From CAZBUB01 sp964494985 (GTDB lineage: Bacteria; Desulfobacterota; Desulfovibrionia; Desulfovibrionales; Desulfothermaceae), in the NCBI GenBank assembly GCA_964494985.1, contig CAZBUB010000001.1:1-64000 (forward strand): a DNA stretch of 64,000 bases. Direction: 5' to 3'. The notes under the pieces are model-generated. The model did no database searches. It saw only the letters and a program-made list of their open reading frames with translations, and was not told the DNA's origin. A program made the translations under genes and the position numbers. Positions 50,132 to 58,931 of the stretch are shown piece by piece; within the stretch, counting starts at the first letter, position 1, and each line of letters starts with the position of its first letter.

Positions 50132-50893
50132 ATGAATACGCAAGAGCACCATCAGCAAAGCATTGTGGCAGGTAAAAAAAGCGTTTTGGAATACTTGGCC
50201 CAAGCCGGGGATAAAGTGGATATCATCTGGCTCCAAAAAGGCAAAGACAAAGAATTGGGCCATCTCCTGGAGCTGTGCAGGAGCAAAAAAATCAGATTCC
50301 AATTCGTGGATAAGCCTGCTTTAGACCGGACTGCAGGAAATATAAAGCATCAAGGGGTCCTGGCCCGTGTCTTCCAGCCCGGTTTCTATAGTTCAGAGAC
50401 CCTTCTGCAAAAGCTGCATACAGCCAAACTGCCCCTTATCCTTGCCCTGGATCAGGTCCAAGATTCAGGAAATCTGGGTGTCTTGGCCAGAACCATGCTG
50501 GCCCTGGGTGGTGCCGGGCTGATACTGCCCAAAAACAGGACAGCCTTTCCTGGGGCCAGGGCAGAAAAGTCTGCAGCTGGAGCTCTGAGTAGGCTGCCTA
50601 TGGCACGTGTAACTAACTTGGCCAGATTTTTGGAACTATGTCAAGCTGAAAAGGTGTACTGCTACTATACAGGCACTGATTCAGACTGCCGGGAGCTGTA
50701 TGCTGCCACCCTGGAATTACCTGCTGTGCTGGTTCTGGGCAATGAAGAAAAAGGAGTCAGGCCAGGGGTAAGAAAGAGGTGTGCCTGTGGCTTACGCATC
50801 CCTATGTTCGGGAACTTAGACTCCCTCAATGTGGCTCAGGCCGGGGCCATCGTCATGGGAGAGCTTCTCAGACGCAGCCTCGCAAATGTCTAG
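50132..50893 (+). CDS. rlmB: TrmH/RlmB-family 23S rRNA 2'-O-methyltransferase
   Basis: 253 residues. N-terminal substrate-binding domain (1-95, IVAGKKSVLEYLAQAGDKVDIIWLQKG) and a SPOUT domain with LALDQVQDSGNLGVLARTML (motif 1), VLVLGNEEKGVRP (motif 2) and MFGNLDSLNVAQAGAIVMGE (motif 3). The likely product is 2'-O-methylguanosine in 23S rRNA, but TrmH-family members are hard to separate by sequence. GTGGAGA precedes the ATG. It converges with the flagellar operon (11-bp gap to fliQ). Confidence 0.88.
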   Translation: MNTQEHHQQSIVAGKKSVLEYLAQAGDKVDIIWLQKGKDKELGHLLELCRSKKIRFQFVDKPALDRTAGNIKHQGVLARVFQPGFYSSETLLQKLHTAKLPLILALDQVQDSGNLGVLARTMLALGGAGLILPKNRTAFPGARAEKSAAGALSRLPMARVTNLARFLELCQAEKVYCYYTGTDSDCRELYAATLELPAVLVLGNEEKGVRPGVRKRCACGLRIPMFGNLDSLNVAQAGAIVMGELLRRSLANV

Positions 50894-50904
50894 GCTTCTA
50901 AGCA

Positions 50905-51174
50905 CTAGTTGATGTAGTTGGGGATATTTAATATCAGCTCCCGGGTAAAGCTGAGCATTTTTTCCATCAACCAGGGGAAGGTGATCATCAAGGTTATAAA
51001 GATAGCCAGGATCTTAGGCACAAAGGTCAGCGTCATTTCCTGGATCTGGGTGGCAGCCTGCAGGATGCTGATGGTCACGCCCACCACCAGACCCACGCCC
51101 AAAAGGGGCAGGGAGATCATTAATGCGGTTTCTATGGCTTCCCGGGCAAAGCCCACTACAAACTCCGGGCTCAT
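50905..51174 (-). CDS. fliQ: Flagellar export apparatus protein FliQ
   Basis: 89 residues with two membrane spans (~18-38 and ~50-70). It starts SPEFVVGFAREAIETALMISLPLLGVGLVVGVTISILQAATQIQEMTL, the complete FliQ signature. Export gate subunit with FliP and FliR. Last gene of the run motA to fliQ in this window; fliR is not next. Confidence 0.95.
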   Translation of the reverse strand: MSPEFVVGFAREAIETALMISLPLLGVGLVVGVTISILQAATQIQEMTLTFVPKILAIFITLMITFPWLMEKMLSFTRELILNIPNYIN

Positions 51175-51189
51175 GGGCTGCTCCTTGAG

Positions 51190-51990
51190 TTAGCTAAAGC
51201 TGTTCACCAGGGACCCCACCAGCAGGTTCCAGCCGTCCACCATGACAAACAAAAGGGCCTTGAATGGCAGGGAGATCATAATAGGGGGCAGCATCATCAT
51301 ACCCATGGAAAGCAGAATGCTGGCCACCACCATATCTATGATCAAAAAAGGCACATAGATCAAAAATCCGATCTCAAAACCAGTTTTGAGCTCGCTGATC
51401 ATGAAGGCCGGAACCAAGAGCAGGGTCGGTACTTCTTCTCTGTTGTCCGGGGCCTCAATCTTGGCTATGGAGTAGAACAGGGAAAGATCTTTCTCCCTGG
51501 TGTTCTGGAATAAAAATCCTCGCAAAGGCTGTTCTGCATTGGACAGGGCCTCTTGAAACCCTATGTCTTCCTGTAAGTAAGGCTGCAGGGCTTGGTCGTT
51601 AATCTCCTGGCCCAAAGGAAACATGATGACAAATGTCATGAAAATGGCCAGGCTGATCAGGATTTGGTTGGGGGGCATCTGCTGTGTGCCCAAGGCCTGA
51701 CGCAGAAAGGAAAAAACTATGATGATCCTGGTAAAGGAGGTTACCGTCAAAATGATGGCAGGGGCCAAAGAGAGCACGGTGAGCAAAAACAGGATTTCCA
51801 AGGCTACGGACACCTGTCCGGGGTCAGCCTCGCCTGCGCTCATCTCCATGCTTAGCGTAGGAACTGTGGGACCATTAGCTCCGTTTAGAGGATCTATGCT
51901 CAGGATTAAAAGAAACAGCAGGGTCAGAGTCAGGGTCAGCAGCTTTTTGGAGCTGGGATGCGAAGTGATTTTGATTTTCGTGTTCATCAT
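51190..51990 (-). CDS. fliP: Flagellar export apparatus protein FliP
   Basis: 266 residues. A cleavable signal-like N-terminus (LLTLTLTLLFLLILSIDPLNG), then FliP spans with LSLAPAIILTVTSFTRIIIVFSFLRQALGTQQMPPNQILISLAIFMT and LLVPAFMISELKTGFEIGFLIYVPFLIIDMVVASILLSMGMMMLPP. The start (ATG pair at 51987-51990) lies inside fliO, a 116-bp overlap in another frame. Part of the export gate. Confidence 0.95.
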   Translation of the reverse strand: MMNTKIKITSHPSSKKLLTLTLTLLFLLILSIDPLNGANGPTVPTLSMEMSAGEADPGQVSVALEILFLLTVLSLAPAIILTVTSFTRIIIVFSFLRQALGTQQMPPNQILISLAIFMTFVIMFPLGQEINDQALQPYLQEDIGFQEALSNAEQPLRGFLFQNTREKDLSLFYSIAKIEAPDNREEVPTLLLVPAFMISELKTGFEIGFLIYVPFLIIDMVVASILLSMGMMMLPPIMISLPFKALLFVMVDGWNLLVGSLVNSFS

Positions 51991-52252
51991 GTGCTTCTGC
52001 CAGGAGTTGAATATTTGTCTCAGTAACCCCTAACAAAAGCAATCTATTCAAAAATCGGACCAACACCAATTGCCTTTTAGGCCCCAGGCTTACCTGGCCC
52101 AGAACTTTCATCTGCTCTCCAGCGGCAAAACGCAGGCCAGCATTAGGGCCATAGCGCTTGAGGAGATAGAAGCCAAGCAACAGCAGGCCCAGGAGCAAAA
52201 ACAGGCTTCCAGCCACCTTCAGGCTGGCCAGCCCCAGTGATAAGTCAGACAT
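51875..52252 (-). CDS. fliO: Flagellar biosynthesis protein FliO
   Basis: 125 residues from the ATG at 52252 (a TTG at 52267 overlaps the fliN stop). One span (~12-33, SLKVAGSLFLLLGLLLLGFYLLKRYG) then a small FliO domain with MKVLGQVSLGPKRQLVLVRFLNRLLLLGVTETNIQLL, and a hydrophilic tail rich in His, Asn, Gln and Ser. The last ~38 residues are encoded in the region that also codes the FliP signal segment. FliO assists FliP assembly. Confidence 0.9.
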   Translation of the reverse strand: MSDLSLGLASLKVAGSLFLLLGLLLLGFYLLKRYGPNAGLRFAAGEQMKVLGQVSLGPKRQLVLVRFLNRLLLLGVTETNIQLLAEAHDEHENQNHFASQLQKAADPDSDPAVSFNPEHRSSKRS

Positions 52253-52259
52253 TCCGTTC

Positions 52260-52790
52260 TCAGCCAAGTTGCTTCACCCTTTCCATAGGGCTGATGATAT
52301 CTGTGAGCCTGACCCCGAATTTTTCGTTAATGACCACTGCTTCCCCTCGGGCCACCAGTTTGCCGTTCACGAGCACTTCCAAGGGTTCACCTGCGAGTTT
52401 ATCCAGCTCAATGACTGAACCTTGACCCAGTTGAAGCAGATCATTGATCAAAAGCTTGCTTCTGCCCAGCTCAGCAGAAACATGCAAAGGGATATCCAGA
52501 ATAAATTCCATGTCCCTTTTTGCTTTCTGCGTTGATTTTTGAGGCTCATTGTCCAGCTCTTGGAACTGATAGTCCTGGACACGCCCAGGGTCAGGCTTGG
52601 ACTTTTTTTCTTCCTGTAAACGCTCCTCCTCTTCCTCAGCAAATGCCTGGGCCCATTCCTGGTCCAGGTCAGGCTGGGTGTCATTGGATTTTTCCTGGTC
52701 CTGTCCTTCCTGTTCAGCTAAAGCAGCTGCCCATTCTTCTGCAAGCTTATCCTGGTCCACATCGTTTTTTTGATCTTTATCTTTGGCCAT
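52260..52790 (-). CDS. fliN: Flagellar motor switch protein FliN
   Basis: 176 residues from the ATG at 52790 (AAAGGA upstream; a longer TTG frame to 52841 is weaker). An acidic N-terminal half (EEWAAALAEQEGQ, EWAQAFAEEEEER) precedes the SpoA domain (~95-175): LDIPLHVSAELGRSKLLINDLLQLGQGSVIELDKLAGEPLEVLVNGKLVARGEAVVINEKFGVRLTDIIS. It forms the C-ring with FliM and FliG. The N-terminal extension is longer than E. coli FliN (137 aa). Confidence 0.95.
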   Translation of the reverse strand: MAKDKDQKNDVDQDKLAEEWAAALAEQEGQDQEKSNDTQPDLDQEWAQAFAEEEEERLQEEKKSKPDPGRVQDYQFQELDNEPQKSTQKAKRDMEFILDIPLHVSAELGRSKLLINDLLQLGQGSVIELDKLAGEPLEVLVNGKLVARGEAVVINEKFGVRLTDIISPMERVKQLG

Positions 52791-52879
52791 ATCACGTTCC
52801 TTTGTGCATTTTGTTTGATCAGTCTCAATCAGTTTTGCCAAATCTTTTTGCTCAGCATACGGCGCTGGAGCAATGTAAG

Positions 52880-53866
52880 TTAAGGTTCGTTGCCTTCTGA
52901 AACCTCCTTAGAAATGATAAAGGCCTTGTTGCCCTTGCGCTGACCTGGCTGGCCATAAAATTTGGGAATGCCCTCCACATCCGCCCTTAGCTCTTCGTCT
53001 TGATCTGTATCAAGCAGGATGGTGTCCCCTACCTCCAGATTCAAAAGCTGCCTGGGCGTAAGTTGCGTTGAGCCCAGATTGACCACCATTTCCAGCGGGG
53101 TCTGCAAGAGTCTGTCCTTGAGCCTGGAGAGCCAGGCCTGGTCAATTTCCAGACGTTCTGACTGATAAGAAGCATAAAGCTTGGAACGAATTGGCTCTAT
53201 TGTGGCGTAGGGCAAGGCTATAAGCAGATTGCCGATGGCATTTTCCAGCTCCACCTCAAAGGAAACCACCACCACTACGTCGCTGGGTGGGATGATGGAG
53301 GCGAACTGGGGATTTATTTCTGAGCGCTGGAATTCGATGTGTACGTCATGCACTGGCTGCCATGCTGTTTCCAACTCGTTGAGGGCTGTGACAACCACCT
53401 TTTTGATTATTGCTTGCTCAATAGGTGTAAAATCCCTGCCTTCCACCTTGGGCTGGCTGCCTGCACCTCCAAAAAAGTTCTCCACAAAGGAAAAAACTAA
53501 GCGAGTGTCAATGATGAATAAGCCGTTTCCTCGCAGCGGGCTCATTCTAAAAAGATTGATGCTGGTAGGTACAGGCAGAGAGCGCATGAACTCCCCAAAC
53601 TTGGTCATGTCCACGGAAGTGGGGTTCACATCCAAACGTTTGCGAATCAAGGTGCCCAAATTTCCGGAAAGCTGCCTGGCAAACCTGTCGTTGATGATCT
53701 CTAGCACAGGCATTCTGCCCCGGATAATCCGGTCCTGGTTGGCAAGGTCAAAGGAGATGACCCCGGAGTCGTCCTCCACTAGGGCCTCAGATTCTGTCTC
53801 TATTTCCTCGCCTTGCAGACCCCTTAACAGGGCATCCACTTCGTCTTGGTTAAGTATTTTATTCAT
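52880..53866 (-). CDS. fliM: Flagellar motor switch protein FliM
   Basis: 328 residues. The CheY-binding N-terminal peptide KILNQDEVDALLRGLQGEE, the FliM middle domain with GGxG-type core and PLRGNGLFIIDTRLVFSFVENFFGG, and the C-terminal SpoA domain with ELRADVEGIPKFYGQPGQRKGNKAFIIS. It senses phospho-CheY and sets rotation direction. The 167-bp gap to fliL holds a hairpin. Confidence 0.96.
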   Translation of the reverse strand: MNKILNQDEVDALLRGLQGEEIETESEALVEDDSGVISFDLANQDRIIRGRMPVLEIINDRFARQLSGNLGTLIRKRLDVNPTSVDMTKFGEFMRSLPVPTSINLFRMSPLRGNGLFIIDTRLVFSFVENFFGGAGSQPKVEGRDFTPIEQAIIKKVVVTALNELETAWQPVHDVHIEFQRSEINPQFASIIPPSDVVVVVSFEVELENAIGNLLIALPYATIEPIRSKLYASYQSERLEIDQAWLSRLKDRLLQTPLEMVVNLGSTQLTPRQLLNLEVGDTILLDTDQDEELRADVEGIPKFYGQPGQRKGNKAFIISKEVSEGNEP

Positions 53867-53910
53867 AGCCTGTCAAAACCTTGAGCTAAAGAAATATTTA
53901 CCAAGGGAAT

Positions 53911-53955
53911 ACAACTTTCGTGCCTGGATCAGGCACAACCAGGCAAAAAAGTTGT
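53911..53955. repeat. Hairpin between fliL and fliM
   Basis: ACAACTTT (53911-53918) pairs with AAAGTTGT (53948-53955), and inside GTGCCT (53920-53925) pairs with AGGCAC (53931-53936). It sits in the 167-bp gap before fliM and could separate expression of the upstream and downstream flagellar genes. Confidence 0.4.
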
Positions 53956-54033
53956 CAGTAGGCTTATAGACTCAGGCCGCATGTCACTGGTGACTGATAG
54001 ATGTTCTTTATACAAACCGTATTTCATGCAAAA

Positions 54034-54561
54034 TTACTGGATTACAAATTCTGTAAAATAAACTTCCTGCACAACGGATTTTTCCAGAATCTGATTTATA
54101 CGCTCCACTATCTCTCCTTTTAGGGCTAGCTTGTCTTCCATCTTGGACAGATCCGAAAAAGTCTTGCTGGATAACAGCAAGATCAAAGTGTCTTTGATTC
54201 TGGACTTATTGTCTTGAATACGACTTTCAGCTTTCTTGTCTTCTACCTCAAGGTCTATACTGACTTTGACATATCTTTTGCCTAAGGGATCAGCTAGGTT
54301 GACCAGCAAAGTGGGTAAGGATACAAGCTCTGTGCTATCTGAATCTCTTTCTTTCTGCTCGCCTCCTTGCTCCTCAGCTGAGCTCGATTGGCCGTTTTGG
54401 CTCGAAGCTAAAAATGTATTATAGCCCCAGTATCCAGCTCCACCAAGGCCTGCCAAAAGAACAATTACAGCAAGCGCGAGCAACAGCATCTTGAGCTTGC
54501 TGCGCTTCTTTTTTTCAGGCTCCTGGCTTGGTTCCTGTTTTTGGTTTTTGGCTTTAGCCAC
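54034..54561 (-). CDS. fliL: Flagellar basal-body protein FliL
   Basis: 175 residues starting with GTG (AAGGAGC upstream). A lysine-rich cytoplasmic start, one span (~22-45, LKMLLLALAVIVLLAGLGGAGYWGY), a Ser/Gln linker, and the periplasmic FliL domain (~85-175; VSLPTLLVNLADPLGKRYVKVSIDLEVED). It supports the stator ring around MotA/MotB. Confidence 0.93.
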   Translation of the reverse strand: MAKAKNQKQEPSQEPEKKKRSKLKMLLLALAVIVLLAGLGGAGYWGYNTFLASSQNGQSSSAEEQGGEQKERDSDSTELVSLPTLLVNLADPLGKRYVKVSIDLEVEDKKAESRIQDNKSRIKDTLILLLSSKTFSDLSKMEDKLALKGEIVERINQILEKSVVQEVYFTEFVIQ

Positions 54562-54655
54562 CTTAATGCTCCTTGCTTTATTGTTGCTTGGAAAATTTAT
54601 GGTATCTTAAGTTTGCTGTGTCAAGAATGCTGAGTCGGGCTGGAAAGCCCAAAGC

Positions 54656-55396
54656 TTAGAGATACGTTTGCACATGGGGCTTTGTTTTAAACAGTATTTC
54701 TACCCTGCGGTTTTTTTGTCTGCCTTCAGATGTTTGATTACTGGCTATAGGCCTATCCGGACCGTAGCCAGACACTGAAAATCTGTCTGGCTCAATTCGC
54801 TGGTTCAAAAATAACTCCAGGACTGCCAAGGCTCTTCTCGCCGAGAGACGGTAATTGTCCACTCCAGGTCCGGTGGTGTTGTCCGTATGGCCCGAGATAT
54901 TTACTGGCGCAGATGTGGCCAGGATCATTTGAGCAATTCTGGTCAGGATATCCTGGGCAGGCTCCAGGAGTTGACTGGAGCCTGGCTCAAAGAGTATCTG
55001 GTCATTCAAAACCAGGGCCACACCTTCTGGCCGTTCCAGGATTTCCAGGTTTTCTTCCAGGGTACTACGCAAGACTTCCTGGGGCAAGACCTCATCAGGA
55101 AAGAGCAGGTCCTTGAACCTGTCCTTTTTTTGCAAAAGCTCACTCGGGTTATTTAACATCTCTGTAACCAGCTCGATTTGGGTCTCTACCTTAGCTGCGT
55201 CCTGGGAGCGCAGAAAATCAACTTTGGCTTGGAAGTCAGTGAAGGCCACAGTGATAATCTTGATGTCCAGAGTGGACATGCTGAGCAAGAGCACAAAAAA
55301 GGTCAACAGCAGGGTTACCAGATCAGAGAATGTGACCAGCCAGCTTTCTCTAGAAACGCCGCCTTTGGCTTCTTTTTTGTCTCTGTTTCTGGCCAT
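54656..55396 (-). CDS. motB: MotB-type stator protein (second copy)
   Basis: 246 residues. Cytoplasmic start, one span with the ion-binding Asp in VTFSDLVTLLLTFFVLL, a plug/linker (~45-120) and an OmpA/MotB peptidoglycan-binding domain with ISGHTDNTTGPGVDNYRLSARRALAVLELFLN and SVSGYGPDRPIASNQT. All canonical residues are present. It follows the first MotB-like gene by 38 bp; duplicate stator genes suggest two stator types or a MotB heteromer. Confidence 0.9.
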   Translation of the reverse strand: MARNRDKKEAKGGVSRESWLVTFSDLVTLLLTFFVLLLSMSTLDIKIITVAFTDFQAKVDFLRSQDAAKVETQIELVTEMLNNPSELLQKKDRFKDLLFPDEVLPQEVLRSTLEENLEILERPEGVALVLNDQILFEPGSSQLLEPAQDILTRIAQMILATSAPVNISGHTDNTTGPGVDNYRLSARRALAVLELFLNQRIEPDRFSVSGYGPDRPIASNQTSEGRQKNRRVEILFKTKPHVQTYL

Positions 55397-55434
55397 ATGC
55401 TCTTTTTGCTATCTGGTCAGGCCCAGAGCTAGAT

Positions 55435-56274
55435 CTAAGGCTGGTCCAGATCAAACTTGAATTCTTGGTATTCAAACGAGTCCTGTCTGTTTTGGAAAAG
55501 TTGAGGTCCTTTGCGCAGCTTGTTGGGCACGTGGCCTATGTAATTGCGCTTGTCCAGGATAATATCCACCCTGCGATTTTTTTCTCTTCCCCTGCTGCTT
55601 TGATTGCTGAACTTGGGGTTGTGTCTGCCATATGCCTCCAGCTGCAGGCCCTCCGGTTCCAGGCCCTGCTCCAGGAAGAAACGGTATACGCTTTGCACCC
55701 GCTGCAAGGAAAGATCCCAGGAGGGATCTTCCTGCCTGGAAAAATTCCGGTAGAGGTAGTCGATATTGAGCTCGTCCGCCAGCATAGAGGTGTGACCAGC
55801 CAAGAGTACAGGAAAAGGCAGGCCTTCCAGATGGGGCGCAATTTCTGCAAGGAGATCGCTGCCTTCTTGAGTGAGCTGGCTGCTGCCAGGTTGGAAGAGG
55901 GTAGCGGAGTTTATGCTCAAAATCTGGACAAAGGCATTGGATTGAAACTCCAGATCCTGGCCCTGTTCCTCCCAAAGCAAATCTTTCAAGGCAGAGAGGT
56001 TGTCTGGGTCCTCGCCCCGAATTGCCCCAGGTTCGAGATACATGGGTCTGGGTTTTTGCCCCAGAATGCTCATGGTTTCTTGACCCATGCCAAAGGTCTT
56101 GGAGATGGAGCCCAGAACCAGAACCTCTTTACGTTCATCCTTGAGGGCAGCCATGCTCAACAGCAGGATAAAGAAGGTCAAAAGCAGGGTCATCATATCC
56201 GAGAAAGTGATCAGCCAGGCTGGTTGACTTCCACCTTTCTTGTCCTTTTTGTCTTTGCCACCTTTTCTAGCCAT
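55435..56274 (-). CDS. motB: MotB-type stator protein with divergent peptidoglycan-binding domain
   Basis: 279 residues. The same layout as the next gene: Lys/Gly-rich start, ion-binding Asp in ITFSDMMTLLLTFFILL, linker. In the OmpA domain the usual GHTDN reads GHTSMLADELNID, the Asp of the diaminopimelate-binding site is replaced, and a ~10-residue insertion follows; then WDLSLQRVQSVYRFFLEQG and YGRHNPKFSNQS. The tail is extended by ~35 residues. Peptidoglycan anchoring may be altered. It follows motA by 32 bp. Confidence 0.88.
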   Translation of the reverse strand: MARKGGKDKKDKKGGSQPAWLITFSDMMTLLLTFFILLLSMAALKDERKEVLVLGSISKTFGMGQETMSILGQKPRPMYLEPGAIRGEDPDNLSALKDLLWEEQGQDLEFQSNAFVQILSINSATLFQPGSSQLTQEGSDLLAEIAPHLEGLPFPVLLAGHTSMLADELNIDYLYRNFSRQEDPSWDLSLQRVQSVYRFFLEQGLEPEGLQLEAYGRHNPKFSNQSSRGREKNRRVDIILDKRNYIGHVPNKLRKGPQLFQNRQDSFEYQEFKFDLDQP

Positions 56275-56306
56275 ATGCTTTGCCTAGGCTACTGCAGACA
56301 ATTTTA

Positions 56307-57062
56307 TTATTCCTTGCGCTGCTTAGGGGGCAGATAGCTATTGAGCTTCTCCTCGATGATCCTGGGATTTTCCCCCCTGGAGATAGAAAGAATGCCCTCC
56401 AGGATGATCTCCTTGACCAGAATCTCCTCCTTACTTCTGGCCCGGAGTTTGCCTGACATGGGGTTGAAGACCAGGTTGGCCAGCAGGGCTCCATAGAAGG
56501 TGGTCAACAGGGCCAGGGCCATAGCTGGGCCAATGGTGCTGGGATCCTCCATAGTCTGCAGCATGCGAATCAGGCCTATGACGGTGCCAATCATGCCCAT
56601 GGCAGGAGAAAAGCCTCCCATGGCAGCCATAATGTCTGCGCCAAGTTCGTGACGGTCCTCTAAATAGTTTATCTCTTTCTCCAGGATCTCCTGGATAGCT
56701 TCTGGCTCTAGGCCGTCTACAGTGAGCTGCAATCCCTTGCGCAGATAGAGGTCGTCTATCTCCTTTAAGGCAGGCTCTAGGGCGAGAATGCCCTCTCTGC
56801 GGGCTTTGTAGGCAAACTGCAGGAATTGTTCTATGATCTGAGCAGGTTCCTGGTTTTTATAAAAGAAGGTGTTTTTGATTACTCCCAGAACCCCCAGGAC
56901 ATTGCGCAGGGGATAGTTGACTAGCGTGGCACCTATGGTGCCCCCCAAAACAATAAGGGCTGAAGGCAGGGAGATATACACCAAGGGGCTACCGCCCATG
57001 ACAATGGCGGTGATGACCAGTCCAAAAGACAGCAGTATCCCGATGATAGTGGCCAGATCCAT
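56307..57062 (-). CDS. motA: Flagellar stator protein MotA
   Basis: 252 residues from the ATG at 57062, where the typical MDLATIIGILLSFGLVITAI begins; a TTG at 57101 is upstream. Four membrane spans and the cytoplasmic loop with AYKARREGILALEPAL, then GADIMAAMGGFSPAMGMIGTVIGLIRMLQ (TM3 region) and ALALLTTFYGALLANLVFNPMSGKL (TM4). It forms the ion channel with MotB. It lies 13 bp after yggS. Confidence 0.95.
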   Translation of the reverse strand: MDLATIIGILLSFGLVITAIVMGGSPLVYISLPSALIVLGGTIGATLVNYPLRNVLGVLGVIKNTFFYKNQEPAQIIEQFLQFAYKARREGILALEPALKEIDDLYLRKGLQLTVDGLEPEAIQEILEKEINYLEDRHELGADIMAAMGGFSPAMGMIGTVIGLIRMLQTMEDPSTIGPAMALALLTTFYGALLANLVFNPMSGKLRARSKEEILVKEIILEGILSISRGENPRIIEEKLNSYLPPKQRKE

Positions 57063-57075
57063 AGCGAGTCTGCTC

Positions 57076-57777
57076 TTAGCTGTTGTACTTTCTAGGGCCA
57101 AAAATCCTGGTCCCTATTCTGATCAGGGTAGCGCCTTCCTGGATCGCCTGCTGGTAGTCGTGGCTCATTCCCATGGATAGATGGGGTAAGCTCCTGCCCA
57201 GGTGAGCCTCCAGGTTCTGCTTGAGCTTGCGCATTCGGGCAAAATCTTCTTTGGCCTGCTCTGGATCCTCATAAAATGGGGGCATGCACATCAGTCCCTG
57301 CAGCTGCAGGAACTGCATTTGCTCCAGCTCCTGGGCCAGTTCATACACCTGTTTTGTATCCAAGCCAGCCTTACTCTTATCGGATGCAATGTTGACCTGG
57401 ATTAGGACATCTTGTGTTTTTTTTAAGCTTTGGCACCTGGCATGCAATGCCTGGGCCACCTTGATACGATCCAGGGAGTGGATCAGGGCAAACCTGCCTG
57501 CCAAGTATTTGGCCTTGTTGCTTTGCAGCCTGCCTATAAAGTGCCAGCGGATTCTGGGAAGCTGCAGGGAATCCATCTTTTCCAGGGCTTCCTGGGCATA
57601 GCTTTCTCCAAATTCTAGCTGTCCCTGCTGGGCCAAGGTTTGAATAGAAAGCCCAGGATGGCCTTTGGAGACTGCAAGCAGCTGAACCTGGTCTGGATTC
57701 CTGCCAGATTGCTGGGCAATAGCCCGGATTTCATTTTTGATTTCCTGCCAGCGGCGGATTAATCCGAAATCTGTCAT
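57076..57777 (-). CDS. yggS: YggS-family pyridoxal-phosphate homeostasis protein
   Basis: 233 residues from the ATG at 57777. Alanine-racemase-like barrel with the PLP Lys in VQLLAVSKGHP, FGESYAQEALEKM, WHFIGRLQSNKAKYLAGRFALIHSLD, and the C-terminal LSMGMSHDYQQAIQEGATLIRIGTRIFG. It buffers PLP and affects amino acid balance. Situated between era and motA. Confidence 0.94.
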   Translation of the reverse strand: MTDFGLIRRWQEIKNEIRAIAQQSGRNPDQVQLLAVSKGHPGLSIQTLAQQGQLEFGESYAQEALEKMDSLQLPRIRWHFIGRLQSNKAKYLAGRFALIHSLDRIKVAQALHARCQSLKKTQDVLIQVNIASDKSKAGLDTKQVYELAQELEQMQFLQLQGLMCMPPFYEDPEQAKEDFARMRKLKQNLEAHLGRSLPHLSMGMSHDYQQAIQEGATLIRIGTRIFGPRKYNS

Positions 57778-57818
57778 GATCTGCTCGGTGTCGTTTATAT
57801 TACGAATATTCCCCAGGC

Positions 57819-58748
57819 CTAGGTCCTGGGGATGAGTTCCTGCAAAGACCTCTGGTCCTTGATCCAATCCGGCCTGATCTTAACCCAAAGCTCCAGATGT
57901 ACCTGTTGGCCCAAAACGTTTTCCAGCTCCAGTCTGGCCTCTCTGCCCACCTTTTTGAGCATCTGGCCTTTATGGCCGATAACCATGGGCTTGTGCGCGG
58001 CCCTGGAAACATAAATGACAGCATGGATCACAACGAATCTGCTTGGCTCATCCTCCAGCCATTTCTCGATTTGGACAGCCATGGAGTAGGGCAGCTCCTG
58101 CTGCAAAAACAAAAAGAGCTTCTCCCTGATGATCTCCGTGGCTAGAAAGCGAAGGGGCAAAGTGGAGAGCTGGTCCTCGGGGTACAAGGCAGGGCCTGGG
58201 GGCAAAATCTGCAGAATATGTTTCAAAATTTCCTGGGTGCCCTGATTCTGCAGGGCACTGGCAGGGAAGAGAACAGCCTGGGGCCAGATCTGTCCTAGGC
58301 AGTCCATGAGTGGTAACAGAAGTTGCTTGTCCTTGAGCTGATCTGTCTTGTTCAACACCACAGCCAGTTGTATGCTCTGAAGCTCCCTGCAAGCCTGGAC
58401 CTCCTCCAGATCTTCTTGCAGCCTGCGCTTGTTTACGGCGCAGCGGGCAGCATCCAGGACTAAAAGCACAAGATCCGCCTCAGTCAAGGCTTGCCATGCG
58501 CTTTGTACCAGGTGTCTGTTCAGGGCTTGGGAGCTTTTATGCAAGCCAGGGGTATCCAAAAATACCGCCTGGGCCTCATCCTGGCTCAGAATACCGCTGA
58601 TGCGGTTCCTTGTGGTCTGAGGCTTGGGAGTAACAATGGCCAGCTTTTGGCCCAGCAAGGTGTTGAGCAAGGTGGATTTGCCAGCATTGGGAGGACCTAT
58701 GATGGCCACTATCCCAAACTTCGCAATCTGTGGTTGTGAATTAGGCAT
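57819..58748 (-). CDS. era: GTPase Era
   Basis: 309 residues from the ATG at 58748. GTPase domain with G1 GPPNAGKSTLLN, switch region KPQTTRNRISGI, G3 DTPGLHKSSQ, G4 NKTDQ, and the C-terminal KH domain (~215-305; RAAHKPMVIGHKGQMLKKVGREARLELENVLGQ). It matures the 30S subunit by binding 16S rRNA. First gene of the run era-yggS-motA-...-fliQ, divergent from topA. Confidence 0.96.
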   Translation of the reverse strand: MPNSQPQIAKFGIVAIIGPPNAGKSTLLNTLLGQKLAIVTPKPQTTRNRISGILSQDEAQAVFLDTPGLHKSSQALNRHLVQSAWQALTEADLVLLVLDAARCAVNKRRLQEDLEEVQACRELQSIQLAVVLNKTDQLKDKQLLLPLMDCLGQIWPQAVLFPASALQNQGTQEILKHILQILPPGPALYPEDQLSTLPLRFLATEIIREKLFLFLQQELPYSMAVQIEKWLEDEPSRFVVIHAVIYVSRAAHKPMVIGHKGQMLKKVGREARLELENVLGQQVHLELWVKIRPDWIKDQRSLQELIPRT

Positions 58749-58931
58749 TTCTTTATGCGAAGGGCCAGGATCGCTCAAGGCAAAAATTTCCTTGCACATT
58801 TGTTCCTGGCTGGTTAGTTTTTATTTTTGAATTCAGCAACTCGCCAGCTTAGCCAGCTGCAAGCCTTTTTAATTCTCCTGTTCATGGAGACAAACCCCAG
58901 GCCTGCTCAGGGTGGGACAAACCAAGATATT

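Noticed and set aside
52260..52790. AFAEEEEE in the FliN N-terminus as another copy of the cluster motif
   Set aside because: It sits in a generally acidic FliN extension (EWAAALAEQ, EWAQAFAEE) common in FliN proteins, lacks the GE and TAI parts, and is far from the cluster.
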